44,204 nt of DNA, from NCBI GenBank assembly GCA_020720115.1, contig DYPD01000011.1, forward strand, positions 8,888 to 53,091, read 5' to 3'. A program made the position numbers and the translations under genes. The notes beneath the pieces are model-generated. The model was given only the letters and a program-made list of their open reading frames with translations, was not told the DNA's origin and ran no database searches. Positions 25,067 to 33,651 of the stretch are shown piece by piece; position 1 is the first letter of the stretch, and every line of letters begins with the position of its first letter. The stretch comes from Thiomargarita sp. (lineage in GTDB: Bacteria > Pseudomonadota > Gammaproteobacteria > Beggiatoales > Beggiatoaceae).

Positions 25067-25444
25067 TTACACGGGTTTACCACGAAATACAACCATTTCT
25101 GCACCTTTAGACTGTGCATAGTTGTCAAAGCCAATCAGACGTACATGATTGTCAGGATGGGCTTTGTGGCAAGCTTCGGCTTCTGCCAAGATTTTAGCAA
25201 TGTCGGTTTCACCGAACATCGGCAGTTTCCACATATACCAGTAATGATCAAAGGCATTTTCTGGCTCAGTGTGTTCAATAGCAGGATTCCAGCCTTTAGA
25301 AATAATGTACTCTACCTGTTTGCGAATGCGATCTTCATCCATTTCGCTCAAGTAAGAGAAGGTTTCAAATTTACGGCTGGTCACATCGCTTAAGCTGGAG
25401 CGGTAATCTTGCATATCACCAGCATTTTCTTTTTTCTTTCCCAT
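25067..25444 (-). CDS. rbcS: RuBisCO small subunit, form I
   Basis: 125 residues. [20 protein letters not shown] at the start, [26 protein letters not shown] and [10 protein letters not shown] are form I small-subunit blocks. It caps the L8 core to give the L8S8 enzyme. A GGAG lies seven bases before the ATG. The 10-residue lead ([10 protein letters not shown]) is lysine-rich and slightly longer than the commonest form. It follows rbcL by 77 bp and ends at a strong hairpin, so the two form a unit. No cbbQ, cbbO or carboxysome shell gene follows. Confidence 0.97.
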   Translation of the reverse strand: MGKKKENAGDMQDYRSSLSDVTSRKFETFSYLSEMDEDRIRKQVEYIISKGWNPAIEHTEPENAFDHYWYMWKLPMFGETDIAKILAEAEACHKAHPDNHVRLIGFDNYAQSKGAEMVVFRGKPV

Positions 25445-25521
25445 TGTGATCTCCTAAAACAGTCAGTTGAATTCGGTTTGTGCAAGAATGCGCCGCGTTG
25501 ACGCATTCTAGTGATACAGTT

Positions 25522-26943
25522 TTATTTGTGGGCTACGTCTAATTTGTCCACAGTATCGAATTCAAATTTGATTTCTTTCCAGGTTTCCATTGCCATTTTG
25601 AGTTCTGGGCTATGTGACGCTGCTTTAGTCAGCACCTCTTTGCCTTCTTTCTCAATCGCAATACCTTGATTACGCGCTTCAACGCAAGCTTCCAGTGCCA
25701 CACGATTGGCTGCTGCGCCTGCGGCGTTGCCCCAGGGATGACCCAAAGTACCGCCACCGAATTGCAACACTGCGTCGTCGCCAAAGATGGTAACTAACGC
25801 GGGCATGTGCCATACATGGATACCACCCGAAGCAACGGCGAATGCGCCAGGCATTGAACCCCAGTCTTGATCGAAGAAAATACCGCGTGAGCGGTCTTCT
25901 TTGATGTATTTTTCGCGCAGTAAATCAATCCAGCCCAAGGTAGATTGACGGTCGCCTTCCAATTTACCCACCACAGTGCCGGTATGCAGATGGTCGCCGC
26001 CAGACAGACGTAAGATTTTGGTCAGTACGCGGAAGTGGATACCATGATGCGGGTTGCGGTCTAATACAGCGTGCATAGCGCGGTGGATGTGCAGTAATAC
26101 GCCGTTGTCACGACACCATTGCGCCAGACCCGTGTTCGCGCAGAAACCGCCGGTAATGTAGTCGTGCATAATGATGGGTGCGCCAATTTCTTTAGCATAT
26201 TCAGCGCGTTTGTACATTTCTTCTGGGGTGGGTGCAGTCACGTTCAAATAGTGACCTTTGCGCTCGCCGGTTTCGCGTTCCGATTTGTCAATGGCTTCCA
26301 TCACGAAATCAAAGCGTTGACGCCAGCGCATGAAAGGTTGTGAGTTGACGTTTTCGTCGTCTTTGGTGAAATCCAAACCACCGCGCAAGCATTCATACAC
26401 AGCGCGACCGTAGTTTTTCGCGGACAGACCCAGTTTAGGTTTAATCGTGCAACCTAACATGGGACGACCGTATTTGTTCATGATGTCGCGTTCAACTTGA
26501 ATGCCATGCGGAGGACCATTACAGGTCATCACATAAGCTATCGGGAAACGCACGTCTTCTAAACGCAGGGCGCGCACGGCTTTGAAGCCAAACACGTTAC
26601 CTACTAAAGAAGTGAATACGTTGACAACAGAACCTTCTTCAAATAAATCAATAGGATAAGCGATGAAGGCATAGAAACAGGTATCGTCGCCAGGCACATC
26701 TTCAATCGCGTAAGCGCGACCTTTGTAATAATCCAGGTCGGTCAGCAGGTCAGTCCAGACCGTAGTCCAGGTGCCAGTAGAAGATTCCGCAGCCACCGCA
26801 GCCGCCGCTTCTTCGCGCGGCACACCAGATTGTGGGGTAATTTTGAATACAGCCAAAAGATCGGTGTCTTTCGGGGTATAGTCGGGCATCCAATAGGTTT
26901 CGCGGTAGTCTTTTACGCCCGCTTGATAGGTTTTTACAGCCAT
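25522..26943 (-). CDS. rbcL: RuBisCO large subunit, form I (IA-like)
   Basis: 473 residues, full length. The active-site lysine is in [11 protein letters not shown] (Lys168) and the carbamylated lysine in [11 protein letters not shown] (Lys194, flanked by the metal ligands). [12 protein letters not shown], the mobile-loop [11 protein letters not shown] and the C-terminal [15 protein letters not shown] are intact. It fixes CO2 onto ribulose-1,5-bisphosphate in the Calvin cycle. AAGGAG lies upstream of the ATG. The sequence looks like the proteobacterial form IA branch, which includes both carboxysomal and cbbQ-linked types; with no shell genes next to it the latter is likelier. Its upstream region now borders an IS607-type element. 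Confidence 0.98.
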   Translation of the reverse strand: MAVKTYQAGVKDYRETYWMPDYTPKDTDLLAVFKITPQSGVPREEAAAAVAAESSTGTWTTVWTDLLTDLDYYKGRAYAIEDVPGDDTCFYAFIAYPIDLFEEGSVVNVFTSLVGNVFGFKAVRALRLEDVRFPIAYVMTCNGPPHGIQVERDIMNKYGRPMLGCTIKPKLGLSAKNYGRAVYECLRGGLDFTKDDENVNSQPFMRWRQRFDFVMEAIDKSERETGERKGHYLNVTAPTPEEMYKRAEYAKEIGAPIIMHDYITGGFCANTGLAQWCRDNGVLLHIHRAMHAVLDRNPHHGIHFRVLTKILRLSGGDHLHTGTVVGKLEGDRQSTLGWIDLLREKYIKEDRSRGIFFDQDWGSMPGAFAVASGGIHVWHMPALVTIFGDDAVLQFGGGTLGHPWGNAAGAAANRVALEACVEARNQGIAIEKEGKEVLTKAASHSPELKMAMETWKEIKFEFDTVDKLDVAHK

Positions 26944-27110
26944 TGATGTCTCCTTAACTCCTGAATAAGAGTGAATAATTTTTAGATAGGTCTGAAAACG
27001 TCAGGCTTTATTGAGGCGATAGCTATGAGTTTCTGACTATCTCTTGTGTGTAGCAGGCGTCATTTAGCTGTGTTACAAAGCAATTGACCTCCGACTACAG
27101 CAACAGGAGG

Positions 27111-27165
27111 ATTATAAACAGAGTAAATATAAATAACTAGCTTAATAAATGATGGTTATCATAAG
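27111..27165 (-). promoter_or_regulatory. Possible rbcL promoter with LysR-type (CbbR) palindrome
   Basis: On the minus strand TATAAT (27116-27111) is a good -10 but no good -35 is found at 16-18 bp, as expected of an activated promoter. Just upstream, 27141-27165 is an imperfect palindrome with CTTA and TAAG ends and AT-rich spacing, of the kind bound by LysR regulators such as CbbR. No cbbR gene is adjacent. Position suits rbcL, about 170 bp before its start. Confidence 0.35.
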
Positions 27166-27359
27166 GATAGACTTATGCACTTAAGGCTCAGTGTAATATC
27201 CTTGGAAACTGTTGGTAAACTGTGCCCTCGCGCAAGCGATTCGCGCCGCATGAGCCGTCTAAGCCGTGTCGCGTAGAACGCTGGCACGAGGAGAAAAATG
27301 TAGCCAAGGGTAAGTAACTGCTTGATATAATCTATGATTATCTGTGATAATCTCTGCTT
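27166..27359. other. Gap between the rbcL control region and the IS607 recombinase gene
   Basis: This stretch holds an imperfect inverted repeat, CCTCGCGCAAGCG (27226-27238) against CGCTGGCACGAGG (27279-27291), with the 13-base core TGAGCCGTCTAAG (27251-27263) that recurs at 35891-35903. From about 27318 it is AT-rich with short reiterations of GATTATC/GATAATC, which probably form the left end of the IS607 element. Confidence 0.5.
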
Positions 27360-28001
27360 ATGGAGAAAAAATTAGTAAAGATAGGCGAAGCGGCAAAACT
27401 ACTTGGAACATCCCCTGATACCTTACGAAAATGGGAGGTGACAGGAGAATTACTGCCAAAACGCAAAACCAAAGGCGGAACACGTTATTATGACGTTGCC
27501 GAACTGCAAAACTTAGGTGATAGCGATGCGCCGACGGTTTGTTACGCACGGGTTTCAAGCCACGACCAGAAAGAAGACTTGCAACGTCAGCAAGATATGC
27601 TCGAAGCTTACTGTGCGGCAAAAGGCTGGCGAACCGAAGTCATAACCGATTTAGGTTCGGGCATGAACTATCGCAAAAAAGGACTGAACAAACTGCTAGA
27701 AATGATTTTGCGCAAACAGGTCAAGCGTTTAGTTCTTACCCACAAAGACCGTTTATTGCGCTTTGGAGCAGAACTCGTTTTTGCCTTATGTGAAGTGCAA
27801 GACATTGAAATAATTATTATTCATAAAGGCGAACAGCCACGTTTTGAAGAAGAATTGGCAAAAGATGTACTCGAAATCATCACCGAGTTTAGCGCACGGC
27901 TTTATGGCAGTCGCAGTCATAAAAGCAAGCAATTCATGGACAAACTGAATGAAGCGGCTAACGAATTGAGCAAACAAGATGCTCCTCGCCCACAAGATTG
28001 A
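27360..28001 (+). CDS. tnpA: IS607-family serine recombinase TnpA
   Basis: 213 residues. A MerR-like DNA-binding domain opens the protein (IGEAAKLLGTSPDTLRKWE). The resolvase catalytic domain follows, with the nucleophile Ser in CYARVSSHDQ, then LQRQQDML, LTHKDRLLRFG and a final basic helix. This is the N-terminal DNA-binding, C-terminal catalytic order characteristic of IS607 recombinases, which excise and insert a circular intermediate with little target specificity. It looks intact. Its last 23 bp overlap tnpB in another frame. Confidence 0.95.
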   Translation: MEKKLVKIGEAAKLLGTSPDTLRKWEVTGELLPKRKTKGGTRYYDVAELQNLGDSDAPTVCYARVSSHDQKEDLQRQQDMLEAYCAAKGWRTEVITDLGSGMNYRKKGLNKLLEMILRKQVKRLVLTHKDRLLRFGAELVFALCEVQDIEIIIIHKGEQPRFEEELAKDVLEIITEFSARLYGSRSHKSKQFMDKLNEAANELSKQDAPRPQD

Positions 28002-29142
28002 ATTGCGCCCCACGCCTGAACAGGCGATTTATTTAGACAAAGCCTGTGGCTCAAAACGACATTGCTTTAATCAATTGTTAGCGCATTTTTCCAAACCAGA
28101 AAATAAATGGTCGAAAAGTCTGGCATATCAATACTATATCAACGTCATTCGCAAAGAATTTCAATGGTATAGCGAAGTATCAAGCCGCATCACCCGTAAT
28201 GCCATTGACGATTTAGACAACGCATTTTCTCATTTTTTCAGACGACTCAAACTCAAACAAAAGTGCGGTTTTCCGCGTTTCAAAAAGAAAGCTATTAACG
28301 ACAGCTTTGCCCTGCGCGAATCGGCAAAATTTGATTGTATAGGACGAGAATTAAGACTTGAAAAGCTCAAAACTCGAATTGAAATGCGTCAAGCCTTACG
28401 CTTTCAAGGCACAACAAAACAAGTCACGATTTCAAAACGGGCAGGTAAATATTTTGCTTCGATTTTGGTCGAAACAGAAGATTACAACCCAAACGATAAC
28501 GACAGAAAACAATCAGTTGGTGTTGATTTTGGCATAAAAGAATTGGCTGTATTAAGCGCGGGCGTAGTGTTTGCGGCAAATCAAAAGCTGAAAGCGAATC
28601 TTAAAAAGTTGGCAAAACTTACAAGCACTCTTGCAAAGAAAATCAAAGGTTCAAATCATCGAGCGAAAGCCAAGCTCAAGATTTCCAAGTTACATTTTCG
28701 TATTGCAAATCAGCGACAAGCCTTGCTACATGAGCTTTCTGATTATTTAACCAAGACTTTCGATGTGATAACCATTGAAGATTTGAACGTCAAAGGCATG
28801 GTGAAAAATAGGAAACTGAGCCGCGCCATCAGTGATGCGGGTTTTGGCACTTTGCGGCAACTTATTGAATACAAAGCAAAGTTAAGGAATTGCGTGGTGG
28901 TGGTTGCCAACCGATTTTATCCCAGTAGCAAAACTTGCTCTTGTTGTGGAAAAATCAAGGAAAACTTAACACTCGCCGAGCGTATTTTTGCTTGCGAGTG
29001 CGGTCTTTGTGTGGATAGAGATTTGAATGCAGCACTAAATCTTGATAAATACGGTCAGGACAGGTTACAGCCAGACCTTAAATGCGCATCAGAGCAGAGT
29101 CAGACTGTGGATTTATTCACAGCGTCTGTGTTGACGGTGTGA
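27979..29142 (+). CDS. tnpB: TnpB, RNA-guided nuclease of IS607
   Basis: 387 residues, full length. The RuvC-like active site looks complete: Asp in GVDFGIK, Glu in TIEDLNVKG, and Asp in CVDRDLNAALNL. The zinc finger is CSCCG followed by CECG. The N terminus (HKIELRPTPEQ) is the standard TnpB helix-turn start. TnpB proteins are programmable nucleases guided by a transposon-end RNA (omega RNA) whose scaffold overlaps the tnpB 3' end and whose guide comes from the flanking DNA. Here the guide would be the sequence just after the right end, near 29180-29200. Confidence 0.95.
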   Translation: MLLAHKIELRPTPEQAIYLDKACGSKRHCFNQLLAHFSKPENKWSKSLAYQYYINVIRKEFQWYSEVSSRITRNAIDDLDNAFSHFFRRLKLKQKCGFPRFKKKAINDSFALRESAKFDCIGRELRLEKLKTRIEMRQALRFQGTTKQVTISKRAGKYFASILVETEDYNPNDNDRKQSVGVDFGIKELAVLSAGVVFAANQKLKANLKKLAKLTSTLAKKIKGSNHRAKAKLKISKLHFRIANQRQALLHELSDYLTKTFDVITIEDLNVKGMVKNRKLSRAISDAGFGTLRQLIEYKAKLRNCVVVVANRFYPSSKTCSCCGKIKENLTLAERIFACECGLCVDRDLNAALNLDKYGQDRLQPDLKCASEQSQTVDLFTASVLTV

Positions 29143-29200
29143 ATATATCAAAAGCATAGATTTTATTAGATTATGCTAGATATTTAGTAGCGGCAACCTG
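29050..29200 (+). ncRNA. Predicted omega RNA region at the IS607 right end
   Basis: Location only: in characterised TnpB systems the guide RNA is transcribed across the last part of tnpB and the element's right end, with the guide in flanking DNA. The hairpin at 29153-29177 fits a right-end structure. No promoter or exact processing site can be read, so boundaries are rough. Confidence 0.4.
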
Positions 29201-29302
29201 TATGCGTTTTCATCAAACTATCGGAACCCTGTCGGTCTGGGTCTCTAAGACGCCAGGCAAACACCTAAATTATCTGGGCTTAAACTATCTAAAGGATTGA
29301 GG

Positions 29303-30925
29303 ATGTCAGTTTTACATAATATGTCCATCGCTAGAAAACTCACGTTAGTCATTCTACTCATTTGTGGTAGTGTGCTGCTCCTCGCCTCTGGAGCTTTTGT
29401 TGTCAATGATTTATTAAAATTCCGTGCTAATTTAATCACCCGCCTATTCACAATGGCTGATCTGGCTTCTTTCACCAGCGATGTTGGGCTGGTATTTCAA
29501 GATGCCAAAACTGTCAAAGAAAATATTAGCTTGCTCCAGGCTGATCGGCATATACGCTTAGCCCATGTGTTCGCCGAAGATGGCAGTATCTTCGCAACTT
29601 ATAGGCGCAAAGAAGACGACCAAACAGGCGATGGGCTACCTTATAACACTTTAGATGAATATTACTTTGATCGCCCAGCACAGGCTTCTGTCGCCCTTAA
29701 TACCCCCAAGGCAGAAGCTCAGTTAGATATAGCGAACCATGATGCCTATTTTTTTCGATCGGGTCGCTTAGAAGTCTTTAAACGGGTGTTCTATCACGAA
29801 AAACCCATTGGTACAGTTTATATCCAGTCTGATCTAGGCGAATTTTTGGAAAACTTAATTGCCATGGGGATTATTCTTGCAGGGGTGTTGGCCGTCTCTC
29901 TTCTGCTCACCTTGTTGCTGGGTAGACAATTACAAAAAATTATTACCACCCCGATTTATTGCTTAGTGCGCGTAATGGATAGAGTCTGCGAAACCGGCGA
30001 TTACTCGCCGCGTGCGGAAAAAATTGGCAATGACGAACTAGGCAGTTTAGCGGAAGGTTTCAACCTAATGCTCGATAAAATAGAAGTCAATAACAGCGAA
30101 ATTACCAAACTCAACACCAGGCTTACTGCCGAAAATCTGCGCATGGGCGCAGAATTAGACGTAACCCGCCGATTACAGCGCATGGTATTGCCTGATGAAG
30201 ATGAATTACAGCAGATCAGAGGTTTGGAAATTGCGGGCTTTATGCAACCGGCAGAAGAAGTGGGCGGAGATTATTACGACGTATTGCAATGCAATGGCAT
30301 GACTAAAATTGGTATTGGCGACGTGACTGGTCACGGTTTGGAGAGTGGCGTGTTGATGCTCATGGTACAAACTGCTGTACGCACCTTGCAGGAATATGGG
30401 GTTACCGATCCTAAAGTCTTTATGAACGCCCTAAACCGCACCCTGTATAACAATGTACAACGGATGAATAGTGACAAAAACCTCACCTTATCCTTGCTTG
30501 ATTATCGAGAAGATGGCTGCTTGCACCTGGTAGGGCAGCACGAAGATGTCGTGGTAGTACGTCAAGGTGGCAAAATTGAACGCATTGATACTATTGACTT
30601 AGGCTTTATGGTAGGGCTACAAGCAGACATCAGCGCCTTCGTGGCTCGCAAGAAAGTGCAGCTAGAAGAAGGCGATGTCGTCGTGTTATACACTGACGGA
30701 CTGACTGAATCGCGCGATCTAGGCATGCGACTATACGGTTTAAATCGCTTGTGTGAAGTGGTCAGCCAACACTGGCAAAAATCTGCCCTAGATATTCAGC
30801 GTGCATTGATCGCCGATGTTAGACGGCATATAGGCACGCAAAAAGTCTATGACGACATCACCTTACTGGTGCTTAAACGGGTCCCTCTGGATACACAAAC
30901 CGCTAATCAAACCACAGGACTATAG
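29303..30925 (+). CDS. Membrane PP2C-type (RsbU/SpoIIE) phosphatase with HAMP domain
   Basis: 540 residues. ATG 29303 is preferred, six bases after AAAGGA; a TTG two codons earlier also fits the frame. TM1 is at about 11-35, a periplasmic sensor domain covers about 36-185, and TM2 lies near 188-208. HAMP (about 209-262) and a coiled coil lead to the PP2C domain, with metal-binding Asp in VGGDYYDV and GIGDVTGHG, and with LYTDGLTES and YDDITLLVL. Such proteins dephosphorylate anti-sigma antagonists (STAS proteins) in response to an external signal. No STAS or anti-sigma kinase gene is adjacent. Probably signals to an unlinked partner-switch module. Confidence 0.92.
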   Translation: MSVLHNMSIARKLTLVILLICGSVLLLASGAFVVNDLLKFRANLITRLFTMADLASFTSDVGLVFQDAKTVKENISLLQADRHIRLAHVFAEDGSIFATYRRKEDDQTGDGLPYNTLDEYYFDRPAQASVALNTPKAEAQLDIANHDAYFFRSGRLEVFKRVFYHEKPIGTVYIQSDLGEFLENLIAMGIILAGVLAVSLLLTLLLGRQLQKIITTPIYCLVRVMDRVCETGDYSPRAEKIGNDELGSLAEGFNLMLDKIEVNNSEITKLNTRLTAENLRMGAELDVTRRLQRMVLPDEDELQQIRGLEIAGFMQPAEEVGGDYYDVLQCNGMTKIGIGDVTGHGLESGVLMLMVQTAVRTLQEYGVTDPKVFMNALNRTLYNNVQRMNSDKNLTLSLLDYREDGCLHLVGQHEDVVVVRQGGKIERIDTIDLGFMVGLQADISAFVARKKVQLEEGDVVVLYTDGLTESRDLGMRLYGLNRLCEVVSQHWQKSALDIQRALIADVRRHIGTQKVYDDITLLVLKRVPLDTQTANQTTGL

Positions 30926-30955
30926 CGAAACCCTATCAAACATAAAATACACCAT

Positions 30956-31018
30956 GCAAAAGCATTATATGTTTCAATTACTTATAAGCATTTATTCCTG
31001 AAAATGATGTGCTTTTGC
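30956..31018. repeat. Inverted repeat in the phosphatase to ThDP-enzyme gap
   Basis: GCAAAAGCA (30956-30964) and TGCTTTTGC (31010-31018) are perfect 9-bp arms. Just outside, CTATAGC (30920-30926) and GCTATAG (31017-31023) extend the symmetry. It could be a terminator-like hairpin after the phosphatase gene or a small mobile palindrome. The rest of the gap to 31175 holds no recognised site. Confidence 0.5.
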
Positions 31019-31175
31019 TATAGATTGTTCAGAACGTGCCGAACACTCTTAGTTGCATTGCAGTGAATTAAAACCCCTGCTGCTAGTCAGGAAAAGGTGC
31101 GCAATAATTGCGACGCTTGGAAACGTGAAACTGAAACATGCTGCCTGGTGAATGCGGGGCAAGGAAAGTAAGAAA

Positions 31176-32972
31176 ATGTCCGGTGATATTATTCGTCCGC
31201 CAGGAGAACTGGGAGATTTGCTTGTTTGTTACCTAGAACGCCTAGAAATTGATCATGTTTTTGGGATACCTGGCGGCGCAATTGAGCCGTTATATGATGC
31301 GCTTGCCCGCAGCGAAAGATGCCATAAAATTAAAGTGATTACCGCCCGTCACGAGGCAGGTGCCGCTTTTATGGCTGACGGCTATGCACGAGAAACCGGC
31401 AAAATCGGTGTATGTTGCACCACAACCGGTCCTGGTGCGACCAATCTCATCACGGGCGTAGCTTCGGCTTATGTGGACAATATTCCCCTGTTGGTTATTA
31501 CCGCCCAAACAACGCTGTCAAACTTTGGGCGGGGCGCCTTCCAAGAATCTTCTTATGATGCCGTCAACACGGTCGGTATGTTTGAAAGTTGCACTGTTTA
31601 CAACAGCCTGGTTACTCACCCAGGACAATTTGAAGTCAAGCTCACTTCTGCGCTGATGAGCGCTTTACGCGAACCCCGTGGACCTGCCCATATCAGTGTG
31701 CCAAGTGATATTTTTCGCATGTCAGCCCCAGCATTTCCAACTTACCCAGATTTTGAAACCCTGGTAAGAAAACCCCCAGCATTAGTGGATTTTGACGCGC
31801 TGGAAGTGCTTTGCAGACACTTGCAAAATTCCAAACGGATTGCGTTATTGTTGGGGCGACGTTGTTGTGGTGCCCATGAGATTGTGCTTGAATTTGCCGA
31901 GTTACTCGGTGCGCCTTTTGTTACCACCCCCCAAGGCAAAACTTGTGTCACGCCTTACCATGATTTGAACTATGGCGTGTTTGGTTTTGCTGGACACCGT
32001 AGTGCTCAACAACTGCTCGCCGAGCCAGAATTGGATTTGATTATTTCTATAGGCAGCAACTTAGGCGAATGGGCTACCAATGGTTGGGACAGTAGCTCCA
32101 TTATGAATAATAAACTGGTGGTGATTGACAGCTTTCAGCAAAGCTTCCAACGCGCACCGATGGCGCGTCTACATGTGTGTGGAGATATTGGAACCATACT
32201 TGAAGTCCTCAGCGCCCGCATCAAGGTAACCCAACAATCTGGACGCGCTTATCTAAGCGATACTCCCCCTCAGGAAGAATCCGTCCAAGAAATCTTTATA
32301 CCTGATCGGCGAGAGTCAGAAAAATACCGTTGTGCGCCTCGCCACATAACCATTGATTCCCCAGAGAAATATCGTTATGCCGAAAACAAAACCGGCTTGA
32401 TTAAGCCGCAACGTTTAATATGCGAACTTAATCAACGCTTCCCCCCCGAAACACGATTTCTCGCCGATACCGGCAACAGTTTTTCTTGGACAACTCACTA
32501 TTTGTTTCGAGGAAATTTAGGCGCTTACCGCCTAGCAATGGGCTTTGCCGCGATGGGCTGGGCGATAGGTGCAGGAGTCGGCACCGCTTTTGGCGCACCA
32601 GAACGCCCTGTGGTAGTGATTACTGGCGATGGTAGTTTTTTAATGAATGGTCAAGAAATTACCGTTGCGGTAGAACACAATTTACCCGTGATTTATGTCA
32701 TTCTCAATGACCGTGCCCTAGGCATGGTCATGCACGGACAACGTTTGACTGGCGCCGAGCGCATTGCTTATCAACTGCCTGCTGTTGACTTTGCAGCCAT
32801 GGCAAGAGCAATGGGCGCACGCGGTTACAACGTTTATGAATTAACAGATTTCGATAAAATTGATTACAAAGATTTATGCACCTGCGGACAACCCAGCTTG
32901 ATCGATGTCCATATTGATCCCAACGAAGTACCCCCTATGAGCCTACGGGCACGCACGCTTAAGTCGGTATAA
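31176..32972 (+). CDS. Thiamine-diphosphate-dependent enzyme, acetolactate synthase-like
   Basis: 598 residues. ATG 31176 follows AAGGAA by about 10 bases and is preferred to ATG 31152. The N-terminal pyrimidine-binding domain has FGIPGGAIEPLYDAL and ARHEAGAAFMADGYAR, with Glu60 as the cofactor-activating residue. The central domain is degenerate. The C-terminal domain has GDG (484-486) and, about 30 residues on, ILNDRALGM, the magnesium-diphosphate motif. A roughly 60-residue Ser/Arg/Glu-rich insert (about 360-420) lies before the last domain. No small regulatory subunit (IlvH/IlvN) is adjacent, so this is unlikely to be the branched-chain synthase. Position before a ketosynthase locus suggests a C2- or C3-unit ligation in secondary metabolism. 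Confidence 0.88.
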   Translation: MSGDIIRPPGELGDLLVCYLERLEIDHVFGIPGGAIEPLYDALARSERCHKIKVITARHEAGAAFMADGYARETGKIGVCCTTTGPGATNLITGVASAYVDNIPLLVITAQTTLSNFGRGAFQESSYDAVNTVGMFESCTVYNSLVTHPGQFEVKLTSALMSALREPRGPAHISVPSDIFRMSAPAFPTYPDFETLVRKPPALVDFDALEVLCRHLQNSKRIALLLGRRCCGAHEIVLEFAELLGAPFVTTPQGKTCVTPYHDLNYGVFGFAGHRSAQQLLAEPELDLIISIGSNLGEWATNGWDSSSIMNNKLVVIDSFQQSFQRAPMARLHVCGDIGTILEVLSARIKVTQQSGRAYLSDTPPQEESVQEIFIPDRRESEKYRCAPRHITIDSPEKYRYAENKTGLIKPQRLICELNQRFPPETRFLADTGNSFSWTTHYLFRGNLGAYRLAMGFAAMGWAIGAGVGTAFGAPERPVVVITGDGSFLMNGQEITVAVEHNLPVIYVILNDRALGMVMHGQRLTGAERIAYQLPAVDFAAMARAMGARGYNVYELTDFDKIDYKDLCTCGQPSLIDVHIDPNEVPPMSLRARTLKSV

Positions 32973-33030
32973 AGCACAGCTAGTCAGTTACTAGAGACAA
33001 TCATATTTTTACCAAAGGAGAACACACCTA

Positions 33031-33615
33031 ATGCGTCAAATCCCCCCCAGCTTGCGGCGGGAGCGTGCGGGAAAACACTTAGTAGCCGCACTACTTGCCT
33101 TGGGCTTTACTGCTTACAGTTTACCGGCTGCTCACGCAGACACCATCACAGCCAAGGAATACCAGATCAAAGCAGTCTATCTATTCAATCTGACTACCTT
33201 TGTAAATTGGCCGGAGGAATTGCTTCATAAAAATTCAGATGCGCCTTTTCGCTTATGTATTTTGGGTGACGACCCCTTTGGCGAAAGAATTGACATTGTA
33301 GCCCGCGGTGAAGACGTAGAGGGTCACGCTATTGCCGTACAGCGCATTCGTACAGTAACAGAAGCACGCGCCTGCCATATCGCCTTCATCAGTCAATCGG
33401 AAAGCCGCCAAGTACCCTATATTATTGACAGCCTGCCCAAAGGCGTGCTGACGGTCAGTGATAACGACACCTTCGTCAAACAGGGTGGCATGGTCGAATT
33501 CTACACCAACCGCGACCGCCAAGTGCGCTTGGCGGTTGACCCCAATACATTACAGGAAGGCGGATTGAAAGCCAGCGCCAAGCTGCTGAAAATCTCCTCT
33601 CTCAAGGATAACTAA
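33031..33615 (+). CDS. YfiR-like periplasmic protein (DUF4154)
   Basis: 194 residues, preceded by AAAGGAG. A signal peptide ends near PAAHADT. The rest is colinear with the YfiR/DUF4154 family: YQIKAVYLFNLTTFVNWP, LCILGDDPFG, ACHIAFISQSE, GVLTVSDNDTFVKQGGMVEF, and the final GLKASAKLLKIS. In Pseudomonas, YfiR restrains the diguanylate cyclase YfiN from the periplasm. No diguanylate cyclase is adjacent, but pairs of this family with a TonB-dependent receptor, as here, are common in environmental proteobacteria. The gap to the receptor gene is 36 bp. Confidence 0.9.
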   Translation: MRQIPPSLRRERAGKHLVAALLALGFTAYSLPAAHADTITAKEYQIKAVYLFNLTTFVNWPEELLHKNSDAPFRLCILGDDPFGERIDIVARGEDVEGHAIAVQRIRTVTEARACHIAFISQSESRQVPYIIDSLPKGVLTVSDNDTFVKQGGMVEFYTNRDRQVRLAVDPNTLQEGGLKASAKLLKISSLKDN

Positions 33616-33651
33616 CGGGCCGTGCGGAAAAGGAAACGGAGGATAAATAGG

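Larger units (their letters stand above)
27318..29188 (+). mobile_element. IS607-family insertion sequence with intact tnpA and tnpB
   Basis: Two overlapping genes, a MerR-type serine recombinase and a TnpB, are the defining content of IS607. The left end is placed by AT-rich repeats (GATTATC-like) just before tnpA. The right end is placed by a short inverted repeat AGCATA (29153-29158) and TATGCT (29172-29177) just after tnpB. IS607 makes no target duplication and has no long terminal inverted repeats, so the limits are approximate. It lies between the rbcL upstream region and the phosphatase gene. Confidence 0.82.

Noticed and set aside
27270-27300. A sigma-54 promoter (TGGCACG at 27282)
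   Set aside because: The -12 TTGC element is absent at the required spacing; the match is part of an inverted repeat.
31176-32972. Housekeeping acetolactate synthase (ilvB/ilvI)
   Set aside because: No regulatory subunit or ilvC gene is adjacent, and the charged insert before the last domain is unlike the biosynthetic enzyme.
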